This document shows, in pieces, positions 1 to 6,556 of a stretch of 20,464 bases of DNA (positions within the stretch are counted from its first letter, which is position 1; the number at the start of each line of letters is the position of its first letter). Below the pieces are notes generated by a model. That model saw only the letters and a program-made list of their open reading frames with translations. It was not told the origin of the DNA and ran no database searches. The stretch spans positions 1 to 20,464 of the forward strand of contig JBGTBQ010000242.1 in assembly GCA_041749275.1 (NCBI GenBank). The letters run 5' to 3'. The stretch is from JBGTBQ01 sp041749275. GTDB lineage: Bacteria > Acidobacteriota > Blastocatellia > Pyrinomonadales > Pyrinomonadaceae. Both the position numbers and the translations under genes were made by a program.

Positions 1-209
1 CCGTGTAGGCTGGATGCACTTTAGAGAGACCTGAAGAGAGCAACGCGACACTGCAAAAGAGGTGTCTGACGCATACTTTGCGAGAAGCCGCAATCATTTC
101 GAGAAGCGGCTCAAGCCTAATCCCACGGCTGTGGTATGTCAATAAAATTGTGGGGCGTTTGAAGCGATGTGCGCCAAGTCAAACCACAACATCGCCCGCC
201 GTAAACAGT

Positions 210-237
210 CAACGGGGCGGCGCGCGTCGCCCCGTTG
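210..237 (-). terminator. GC-rich hairpin after the sugar dehydrogenase gene
   Basis: A perfect 10-bp inverted repeat, CAACGGGGCG (210-219) and CGCCCCGTTG (228-237), has an 8-nt loop and lies about 11 nt past the stop codon of the leftward dehydrogenase gene. The position fits a transcription terminator or a 3'-end stabilising hairpin. On the minus strand the downstream bases (ACTGTTT) are only weakly T-rich, so it is not a textbook intrinsic terminator. Nothing else convincing is seen in bases 1-248. Confidence 0.55.
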
Positions 238-248
238 CAAGCGTCACG

Positions 249-1646
249 TTATTTGCCCTGATACGAAACCCGCCAGAGAGTGTTTGAACCGTCGTCGGTG
301 ACTAAGAGCGCGCCGTCGCCGGCCACCGCCACGCCGACGGGGCGGCCCCACACGTCGCCTTCGGGCGTGACGAACCCGACGAGAAAATCCACGTACTCGC
401 CGACGGGCGCGCCGTCGCGCAAGGGGACGCGAATTACTTTGTAGCCCGTGCGCCGCGAGCGATTCCATGAGCCGTGCTGCGAGGCGAAGGCGTCGCCGCG
501 ATACTCCGAAGGGAACTGCGTGCCGGTGTAGAACTCCATCTGGAGCGAGGCCGAGTGCGATTGGATGAGCACGTCGGGGACGATCACCTTGTCGCGCAAT
601 TCAGGACGCTGGCCCGCGTGGCGCGGGTCTTGATTGGGGCCGAGATAGAACCACGGCCAGCCGTAGAAGCCGCCTTCGCGGACGCGCGTGATGTAGTCGG
701 GCACGAGGTCGTCGCCCAGCCCGTCGCGCTCGTTCACCGACGCCCACAACTCGCCCGTCCGTGGGTTGACGGCGATCCCGACGGCGTTGCGGATGCCCCA
801 CGCATAGATGCGCTCGTTCTTGCCCTCCGGCGTGTATTCGAGGATGTCCGCGCGGCGCTCCTCTTTATCATCGGGCTTCTCCCAGACGTTCGTCAGCGAC
901 CCGACCGAGACGAACATCCGCTTGCCGTCTTTCGAGAAGACCACGTCGCGCGTCCAGTGGCCGCCGCCGCGCAACTGCCCGCCGCCGGGCAGGTCGGGCA
1001 CGATGACCTCCGCCGCGCCGCGCGCCTTGAGGTCGCCGTTGCGATAGGGGAAGCGCACGACCGAGCCGGTGTTGGCGACGTAGACCCATTGCGGATTCGG
1101 GCCAAGCGGGTAGAAGGCGATGCCGAACGGGCGGTTGAGGCCGTCGGCGAAAACTTCGCTCACCTCCGCCTTGCCCGCGCCGGCGGCGGCGCGCAGGACG
1201 CGGACTTGCTGCGCGCGGCTTTCGGCGACGAAGATGTCGCCGTTCGGTGCGGTGCGAACGAGACGAGGATTCTGCAAACCGCCGGCAAACTCCTCGACCT
1301 TGAAACCGGCGGGCGCTTTTGGCCACGCGCCTTCGGGGCGCGGGACGAGACGCGGCCCGTTGTCCACCGACTTCGTGTCGAAGGGTTGCGGCAGGTCGGC
1401 GGTCGTCAAGCGGCGGCGCACGCCGGGCGCGTCCGTCGTCCAATCTCCGAGCGCGGCCTTGCCCGTCAACACGCCGTTCGGCGGCGTCGGCTCCTCGCGC
1501 TTCCGCGCGGGCGTCGCGTTCGAGCGCGTCTGCTGCTTCTGCATCTCGGCCTCGCCGGTGCAGCCAACGACGACGGCGCACAGCAGCGTCGCCATCAAAA
1601 CGAAACGCCGGACACGGACGCGCGGGCGCGAACAATTCCTATCCAT
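249..1646 (-). CDS. PQQ-dependent sugar dehydrogenase-type lipoprotein (glucose/sorbosone dehydrogenase family)
   Basis: The 465-aa product looks like a soluble quinoprotein of the glucose/sorbosone dehydrogenase family, a six-bladed beta-propeller that oxidises sugars in the periplasm with PQQ as cofactor. It starts with a basic stretch and hydrophobic segment ending in a lipobox (VVGC, Cys29), so it is predicted to be a lipid-anchored exported protein. Family-like motifs are LQNPRLVRTAPNGDIFVAES, NRPFGIAF, GGHWTRDVVF (His230, in the position of the catalytic-base His), YAWGIRNAVGIAVNP (Arg286) and GGFYGWPW. No cytochrome c motif (CxxCH) is fused. The frame stays open for 65 codons upstream, but that stretch runs into the inverted repeat at 1773-1899. 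The start at 1646, just before the signal sequence and behind AAGGGG, is preferred; GTG at 1649 is equally possible. Sugar specificity cannot be read from the sequence. Confidence 0.85.
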   Translation of the reverse strand: MDRNCSRPRVRVRRFVLMATLLCAVVVGCTGEAEMQKQQTRSNATPARKREEPTPPNGVLTGKAALGDWTTDAPGVRRRLTTADLPQPFDTKSVDNGPRLVPRPEGAWPKAPAGFKVEEFAGGLQNPRLVRTAPNGDIFVAESRAQQVRVLRAAAGAGKAEVSEVFADGLNRPFGIAFYPLGPNPQWVYVANTGSVVRFPYRNGDLKARGAAEVIVPDLPGGGQLRGGGHWTRDVVFSKDGKRMFVSVGSLTNVWEKPDDKEERRADILEYTPEGKNERIYAWGIRNAVGIAVNPRTGELWASVNERDGLGDDLVPDYITRVREGGFYGWPWFYLGPNQDPRHAGQRPELRDKVIVPDVLIQSHSASLQMEFYTGTQFPSEYRGDAFASQHGSWNRSRRTGYKVIRVPLRDGAPVGEYVDFLVGFVTPEGDVWGRPVGVAVAGDGALLVTDDGSNTLWRVSYQGK

Positions 1647-1772
1647 CACATGAAACCCCTTTTTCGCTTCAGAGTGTGTCACAGTGTAAGGCAAGTGCAC
1701 GGTGGAGATGCAAGTCGCTTTACGCCGTGACTCCGGCGGGCCGATCTTTTGGCGCGCGGCGCTGTGGGTGTT

Positions 1773-1899
1773 ATGGCAATTTGCAATTGGATGCGACCAC
1801 ATCAACGACCGTTTAGAGGCGGGCAATGCCCGCCGTCTCAAGTTGAACCGGCGGGCATGGCCCGCCTCTAAACGGTCGCACCCAATTGCAAACCGCTGT
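1773..1899. repeat. Large nested inverted repeat, REP/BIME-like
   Basis: The core is a pair of 30-bp arms, 1806-1835 and 1849-1878, that are reverse complements with one mismatch and flank a 13-nt loop. Each arm is itself a palindrome: GGCGGGCAATGCCCGCC on the left and GGCGGGCATGGCCCGCC on the right. An outer pair, TTTGCAATTGGATGCGACC (1780-1798) and its complement at 1874-1892, also matches with one mismatch; an extra 12 bp (ACATCAACGACC) separates it from the inner arm on the left only. Fainter symmetry continues to about 1773 and 1899. Two palindromic units in opposite orientation match the architecture of bacterial interspersed mosaic elements. It lies between the helicase gene and the dehydrogenase gene, both leftward, so it could also end or attenuate helicase transcription. 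Other genomic copies cannot be checked here. Confidence 0.8.
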
Positions 1900-1911
1900 A
1901 ATAAAAGATTG

Positions 1912-4900
1912 TCAGGAGAATAACGCCGTTACGTCGTCGGCGGTGAGCGATTTGAAAAAGCTTTTCTCCGTGGCGATCAACTGTGTGACGAGCCGCCGCT
2001 TGCGCTCCTGCAATTCAAGAATCTTTTCCTCGACCGAGTCGCGCACGATCAACTTGTAGATAAAGACCGGCTTCTCTTGCCCGATGCGGTGCGTGCGGTC
2101 GGTGGCCTGCATCTCGACCGCCGGATTCCACCACGGGTCAACGTGGATCACGTAGTCGGCGGCGGTCAGATTCAAGCCGACGCCGCCCGCCTTCAGGCTG
2201 ATGAGAAAGAATGGAATGGACGGGTCGCTCTGAAAAGCGTCCACGCGCTCCTGCCGGTCGCGCGTCTGCCCGTCGAGATAGGCGAAGGGGATGCGGCGCT
2301 TCTTCAATTCCGCCTCGATGAGTTTCAGCATCCCGACGAATTGCGAGAAGACGAGCGCCTTGTGCCCCTCGGCGCGGAGCGTTTCTAAGGTTTCGAGCAA
2401 TAGCTCGAATTTCGCCGAGCCGCCCCGGTGGGTCTTCACCGCGAGGCGCGGGTGATTGCAAATCTGCCGCAGCCGGAGCAGACCTTCGAGCACGCGAAAG
2501 CGCGCATTGTTGATGCCCTCGTCTTCGATCAGTTTGAGCAACAGCGCGCGGTAGTAGTCGCGTCGCTCGTCATAGAGCTTGCGCTGTGCAGGCTCCATGT
2601 CGCAGACAAGCTGGCGCTCGGTGCGCGGGGGCAAATCCTGTGCGACCTGATCTTTGGTGCGCCGCAGGATGAAAGGATAGACCATCTTGCGTAGGAACTG
2701 CGCCGCCGCCTCGTCGCCTTTGCGCTCGATGGGCGTGGCAAACTCCTCGCGGAAGTATTCGGCGTTGCCCAACAGCCCCGGATTCAAAAAGGCGAACTGC
2801 GACCACAGTTCGAGCGTGTTGTTTTCCACGGGCGTGCCCGTCAGGGTCAGGCGCTGCGCCCCGCGCAAGAGCCGCACGGCCTTGGCCGTCTCCGCGAGCG
2901 GATTCTTGATCGCCTGCGCTTCGTCCAAAATCAGATAGCTGAACTCGTAATGCATCAGCATCTCGATGTCGCGCCGGAGCAAGCCGTAAGTCGTCAACAC
3001 CAGATCGCAGTCGTCAAAGTCGGAAACGTCCTGCGTGCGGTCCGCGGTGGCGTGATTGAGGAGGCGCAGGCGCGGCGTAAACCTCGCCGCCTCGCGCTCC
3101 CAGTTGAAGATGAGTGAGCGCGGCATGACCAGCAGCGAAGCCTTCTTCGCCAGCCCGCGTTCCTTGAGCGATTGCAGGAAGGCGAGCGCCATGATCGTTT
3201 TGCCAACTCCCATATCGTCCGCGAGACAGCCACCGAATTTGTACTCACGTAAAAAATGGAGCCAGTCGAATCCGGCTTTTTGATACGGGCGCAACTCGCC
3301 GTTGAAATGTTTGGGCAACTTCTGTGGCTTGATCCGCGAGAAGTTACGCAAGTGTTCGCGGCGGCGCTTGAACTCTTTGTCGGTGCGCGCCCGCGCATCG
3401 TCGGCGAGGAGTTGGTCGAGCAGCGTCAGGTGATGATGCGCGAGGCGCAAACCCTTGTCCGTCTCTTCGCCGAGCGCGAAGAGGTGACGATACTGCTCGA
3501 TCCAATCGGGCGGGATTTCGCCGACGCTCCCGTCGGCCAGCTTGACGAAGCGCTCGCGTTTGCGGACGGCGCGGCGCACCTCGGCGAGCGCGACCTCTAT
3601 GTCGCCGAACTGGACGACCGCCTGCACGTCGAACCAGTCAATCCCCGACGTGACGCCGAACGAGATCGTCGGACGATTGCGGTTGATGCGCGCCAGCTTC
3701 AACTCCTCTTCGCCGTAAATCTCACACCCGGCGGCGGCCAACTGCGGCACGTGTCGGAGCAGAAAATCGAAGGGGTGCGTGTTGGCCCGCAAGTTGAAGT
3801 GACTGGCTTCCGGGCCGCGCCGGGCGCTGTAATTCGCGGACGCGCGTTTGAGTCCATACGTTTTCGCGCCGAGCGCTTCCCGCCACTCAGTCTCCCGTTC
3901 GGGCCGGCGCGCGAGGCGCACGAGCGCGCCCGTCTCCGCGTTGCGGCGAATGCTCTGTGCAGGCGCATTCCGGCTGTACGGCACCTCGTAGTCGCCATAG
4001 CCGAAACGCAACTCGATGTGCAACTCTTTCCCCGCTTCGGTCAGATAGAGTCGCGGCACGGGCGCGCTGTCGCCCAACTCTTCCCAACGAACCGCCTCGC
4101 CGCGCAGGGGGAAGCGTTCGGCGAGGTGCGGCAGGTGCTGCTCGAAGAAAGCCTGCTCCTCGTCGCCGGGGATGTTTATCTCAGGGGTTTGATGGAAGAG
4201 CGAGAAGACCTCCGGCGGCGCGTCCAGTTGAAAGAGGTTCTGATCCGAGAGCAGCCAGAGCGGCCTGTAAGAGACTATCTCCATCCCGCGCTCTCGAAGC
4301 GGAAACGTGCGCTTGCCCGCGATAGCCAGCGCACTCAGGCGCGTGCCGCCTTCTTTAGTCCGCTCCATCTCCAACTCGATGCGCGCCAACTCCGTGCAAA
4401 TCTCCAGCGGGCGCTTGAGCGGATTCTTGTCCGTGCCGAGAAAGAGGGGGCTGCCCTCAAGCAGCGCGAACAGCGCGGCGAGGTCGAGCGTTGCGCCGCC
4501 ATAATAACCACCATAGTAGAGGCTGGACGACGCCAGCATCTTGACCAGCGCGGCCTGCGCGTGTGTGACGTTGGCGTAAACGCGCCGCCCATCAGCCTCA
4601 AGGTGGCTGACCTTCTCCGCCTGTGACGAGAGCTTTTGCTCCACAACCACGCGGACCGTCTCGGACACGTCCTGCCGCGCCGTTTCGGGGAAGAAGGTGG
4701 AGGCGACCGTGTACGGCACGACCGCCCATGAATTACCGCGCGCTTGCAGACTGAAGAAGAGAAACTCCGCCGGTCTCCGCGGCGTGGGGCTGGAAGAAGT
4801 GCGGACTGCCCGCGACAGGACATCTTCCCACGGCACGGGCGCGCTTTGCTGCAAGTGATCCCTGAGAAACAACGCCGCCGCGACGCCGTGCTTGCAAATC

Positions 4901-5190
4901 ACGTCCTCATCGTAGTCGGCAAATGGGCAGTCGCAGAACACAAGGACACGGCCTGCGTCCCTCACGAATTCGACCGTGTATTGCCGGCTGCCCCGCACCA
5001 TGACGACGGCTTCCTCGGCGCGCAGGTGCTGCACGCGCAAGCGCCACTTCTGCGCGTAGTAAACGCGTCCGCGCGCGGCGACGCCGGCGCCCGCGCGTTC
5101 GATCAGGCGCTCGGCATTGAGCGTGGCGAGAGACCATTCGCCCTGCTTCGGACGCACCGCGCCAATGAAACTTCGGTTATCATTACTCAT
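1912..5190 (-). CDS. SNF2/SWI2-family helicase with N-terminal SWIM zinc finger
   Basis: The 1092-aa protein is a superfamily 2 ATPase of the SNF2 group (bacterial HepA/RapA-like and SWIM-SNF2 proteins), expected to move along or remodel protein-DNA complexes in the cytoplasm. A SWIM-type zinc site is visible near the N-terminus: Cys86-x-Cys88 and Cys99-x-His101. The middle 500 or so residues are less conserved and probably form the SNF2-associated region. The ATPase core has Walker A DDMGVGKT (Lys664), the DEAQ box (756-759), LTGTPVENN, LRRTKDQV, then the C-terminal RecA-like lobe with VFSQF, SLKAGGVGLNLTAA, DPWWNP and HRIGQ (1034-1038). All helicase motifs look intact, so it should be active. 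The ATG at 5190 follows no strong Shine-Dalgarno sequence. It is probably transcribed alone, from the AT-rich divergent region at 5191-5483. Its in vivo target is unknown and no restriction or defence partner is adjacent. Confidence 0.93.
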   Translation of the reverse strand: MSNDNRSFIGAVRPKQGEWSLATLNAERLIERAGAGVAARGRVYYAQKWRLRVQHLRAEEAVVMVRGSRQYTVEFVRDAGRVLVFCDCPFADYDEDVICKHGVAAALFLRDHLQQSAPVPWEDVLSRAVRTSSSPTPRRPAEFLFFSLQARGNSWAVVPYTVASTFFPETARQDVSETVRVVVEQKLSSQAEKVSHLEADGRRVYANVTHAQAALVKMLASSSLYYGGYYGGATLDLAALFALLEGSPLFLGTDKNPLKRPLEICTELARIELEMERTKEGGTRLSALAIAGKRTFPLRERGMEIVSYRPLWLLSDQNLFQLDAPPEVFSLFHQTPEINIPGDEEQAFFEQHLPHLAERFPLRGEAVRWEELGDSAPVPRLYLTEAGKELHIELRFGYGDYEVPYSRNAPAQSIRRNAETGALVRLARRPERETEWREALGAKTYGLKRASANYSARRGPEASHFNLRANTHPFDFLLRHVPQLAAAGCEIYGEEELKLARINRNRPTISFGVTSGIDWFDVQAVVQFGDIEVALAEVRRAVRKRERFVKLADGSVGEIPPDWIEQYRHLFALGEETDKGLRLAHHHLTLLDQLLADDARARTDKEFKRRREHLRNFSRIKPQKLPKHFNGELRPYQKAGFDWLHFLREYKFGGCLADDMGVGKTIMALAFLQSLKERGLAKKASLLVMPRSLIFNWEREAARFTPRLRLLNHATADRTQDVSDFDDCDLVLTTYGLLRRDIEMLMHYEFSYLILDEAQAIKNPLAETAKAVRLLRGAQRLTLTGTPVENNTLELWSQFAFLNPGLLGNAEYFREEFATPIERKGDEAAAQFLRKMVYPFILRRTKDQVAQDLPPRTERQLVCDMEPAQRKLYDERRDYYRALLLKLIEDEGINNARFRVLEGLLRLRQICNHPRLAVKTHRGGSAKFELLLETLETLRAEGHKALVFSQFVGMLKLIEAELKKRRIPFAYLDGQTRDRQERVDAFQSDPSIPFFLISLKAGGVGLNLTAADYVIHVDPWWNPAVEMQATDRTHRIGQEKPVFIYKLIVRDSVEEKILELQERKRRLVTQLIATEKSFFKSLTADDVTALFS

Positions 5191-5281
5191 GGTTGTTTCA
5201 GAGTTGATCGCACTGGATCAAACCGGCTGCTGAGTGAGCACATCGCCCCACGCACGAGTTACGCTTCAGTTTGAAGGGCAA

Positions 5282-5293
5282 GATATTAATATC
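5282..5293. promoter_or_regulatory. 12-bp perfect palindrome in divergent intergenic region
   Basis: GATATTAATATC is a perfect palindrome in the AT-rich part of the spacer between the leftward helicase gene and the rightward small secreted protein gene, about 90 bp upstream of the helicase start. It could be an operator or simply AT-rich promoter DNA. No known binding motif is recognised. Confidence 0.3.
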
Positions 5294-5422
5294 ACAGACC
5301 GATAAATAAAAATCACGTGGAGAGTGTAATGTAAACCGACGAAGCGGCGAAACCGAGGAGAGCGAAAACGAATCCGCACGGACCGCGGCCACAACTTCCG
5401 CTGAAATATTTTTACATATCAG

Positions 5423-5450
5423 TTGCCGGCGCGCGAGTTTCGTGTATGGT
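5423..5450 (+). promoter_or_regulatory. Candidate sigma70-like promoter for the small secreted protein gene
   Basis: TTGCCG (5423-5428) and TATGGT (5445-5450) are 16 bp apart. They would start transcription near 5457, about 27 nt before the ATG at 5484. The ribosome-binding site GGGAGG (5469-5474) lies 9 nt before that ATG. The match to consensus is moderate. Confidence 0.4.
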
Positions 5451-5483
5451 ATCGCTCTTAACCGATGAGGGAGGCGCTGAATC

Positions 5484-6086
5484 ATGTTGAGACGATTTTT
5501 ACCGGCGGCGGTTGTGGTCATCGCCGTGACATCCTTGTCTCCCGTTCTGGCACAGGGGCCGGGGCCGCCGCCGGGCGGTTCGGATAAGAATATGAAGGGT
5601 GAGATGGACGGGGTCAGAGGGCGTTCGAACGAGATCGAGCGCATCAAACGTGACGCCGAGAAGCCCGACAAGAAGGGCGAGAAGAGTCCTGAAGATAAGT
5701 TCCCACAGATCAAGGAAGACTTCGAGCGCATCCAGATCGTCAACGGAGAGGTGTTGCAGTTGGGCGGCGCGCCCGACTACGCGCGCCTCTCGGAGGCGGC
5801 GGAGGAGGTGCGAAGGAGGGCGGCGCGGCTCAAGTCCAACCTCTTTCAGCCTGAGTCCGAAAAGAAGCCGAAGGAGGGGGGCAAAGAGGAGAAAGATCAA
5901 CCCGACCTGAAATCTTTGTTGTCCGCGTTGGACGGCGCCCTCGCCCGCTTCGTCAACAGCCCTATTTTCCAGAACACGAAAGTAGTGAACTCACAGGACT
6001 CGGCGCAGGCTCGGCGTGACTTGGAGGAGGTCATCAAACTGAGCGCGCAGGTCTTACAGCGTTTTCGGAGTGAATGTTCAGGATGA
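5484..6086 (+). CDS. Small secreted protein of unknown function (paralogue A)
   Basis: The 200-aa product has a clear Sec signal peptide (basic MLRRF, hydrophobic core, likely cut after VLA, residue 23) and no later membrane segment, so it should be periplasmic or secreted. The mature part is highly charged and probably helical. Blocks shared with the product of 11193-11801 are NEIERI (49-54), FPQIKEDFERIQIVN (73-87), RRAARLKSNLF (111-121), DLKSLL (141-146) and IFQNTKVVN (161-169). These anchor a full-length alignment, with the main difference a Lys/Glu-rich linker at about 124-140. I recognise this as an unnamed family recurring in Acidobacteriota, without a known activity. The start is supported by GGGAGG 9 nt upstream and by the signal peptide. 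It is the first plus-strand gene ahead of the GH3 pair, 470 bp upstream, and is probably transcribed separately from them. Confidence 0.8.
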   Translation: MLRRFLPAAVVVIAVTSLSPVLAQGPGPPPGGSDKNMKGEMDGVRGRSNEIERIKRDAEKPDKKGEKSPEDKFPQIKEDFERIQIVNGEVLQLGGAPDYARLSEAAEEVRRRAARLKSNLFQPESEKKPKEGGKEEKDQPDLKSLLSALDGALARFVNSPIFQNTKVVNSQDSAQARRDLEEVIKLSAQVLQRFRSECSG

Positions 6087-6132
6087 AAAGCCTGAAAAGT
6101 CTGTGAACGATTGAGAGATAGTACCTTCAATC

Positions 6133-6161
6133 TTGAACATGCAAGTCGAAAACGCTATAAA
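6133..6161 (+). promoter_or_regulatory. Strong sigma70-like promoter, far upstream of the first GH3 gene
   Basis: TTGAAC (6133-6138) and TATAAA (6156-6161) are separated by exactly 17 bp, the best consensus match in the intergenic DNA of this window. Transcription would begin near 6168, about 390 nt before the GH3 start codon at 6557. It would drive either a long leader or a small RNA. Confidence 0.5.
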
Positions 6162-6186
6162 AGAGGCGGGCAAGATGAAGTAGTCG

Positions 6187-6212
6187 AGCGGCGGTTGATG
6201 CGTGCCGCCGCT
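6187..6212 (+). terminator. Hairpin, possible terminator or leader element
   Basis: AGCGGCGG (6187-6194) and CCGCCGCT (6205-6212) form a perfect 8-bp stem with a 10-nt loop. It lies 100 bp past the small secreted protein gene and about 20 nt past the predicted start of transcription at 6168. The bases after it (TCGCGTTCCC) contain no T run, so termination is uncertain. Confidence 0.3.
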
Positions 6213-6434
6213 TCGCGTTCCCGTGGTTGCCCTCCGGTTTGAGTCCTCACGCCCCGGCGCGGCCTAACTCCCACATCGTCGCTCACCCCTGCCACACACG
6301 GCCATCTCGCACGCTTCTTGAAGGCGTAGCCCCACGCCCGCGAAGGCTCTCCGCATCCCGCTCGACACATAGACATCAGGTGTTGTTGGATAAATCCATT
6401 CAATGGCGAAGTGTCTCACGTCGCCGTTAACCGT

Positions 6435-6464
6435 TTGTAACTGACGTTTCAGCCGCCGGATAAC
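6435..6464 (+). promoter_or_regulatory. Weaker promoter candidate for the GH3 genes
   Basis: TTGTAA (6435-6440) and GATAAC (6459-6464) are 18 bp apart, giving a start near 6471 and a leader of about 86 nt before the ATG at 6557. This is the closer of two promoter candidates for the GH3 pair. The -10 element is imperfect. Confidence 0.3.
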
Positions 6465-6556
6465 ATACAAAACAATCAACGGTGCGGCGCTACCACGCTC
6501 GAACGCAATGCCGAATTGTCCAAGTCATTGGTTGATGAGTCAGGTATCCCTTCGCG

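Larger units (their letters stand above)
6087..6556 (+). other. 470-bp non-coding stretch before the GH3 genes
   Basis: No credible gene is seen; the short open frames are rich in Arg, Pro and Ser and lack ribosome-binding sites. The stretch holds a strong promoter-like sequence (6133-6161), a hairpin (6187-6212) and a weaker promoter candidate (6435-6464). AGAGGCGGGCAA near 6162 matches part of the inverted repeat at 1773-1899, but it is too short to call a repeat copy. Confidence 0.6.

Noticed and set aside
474..1730. 418-codon open frame on the plus strand, opposite the dehydrogenase gene
   Set aside because: It mirrors a gene with clear family motifs, its translation is low in complexity and rich in Arg/Ala, and it has no recognisable domain. 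High-GC codon bias opens antisense frames.
1647..1841. 65-residue N-terminal extension of the dehydrogenase
   Set aside because: It overlaps the inverted repeat and would bury a normal lipoprotein signal peptide inside the protein.
3256..4626. 456-codon open frame opposite the SNF2 helicase
   Set aside because: Antisense shadow of a well-supported gene, with no motif or ribosome-binding site.
6227..6430. 67-codon open frame in the spacer before the GH3 genes
   Set aside because: Arg/Ser/Pro-rich, no ribosome-binding site, and overlapped by an equally poor frame on the other strand.
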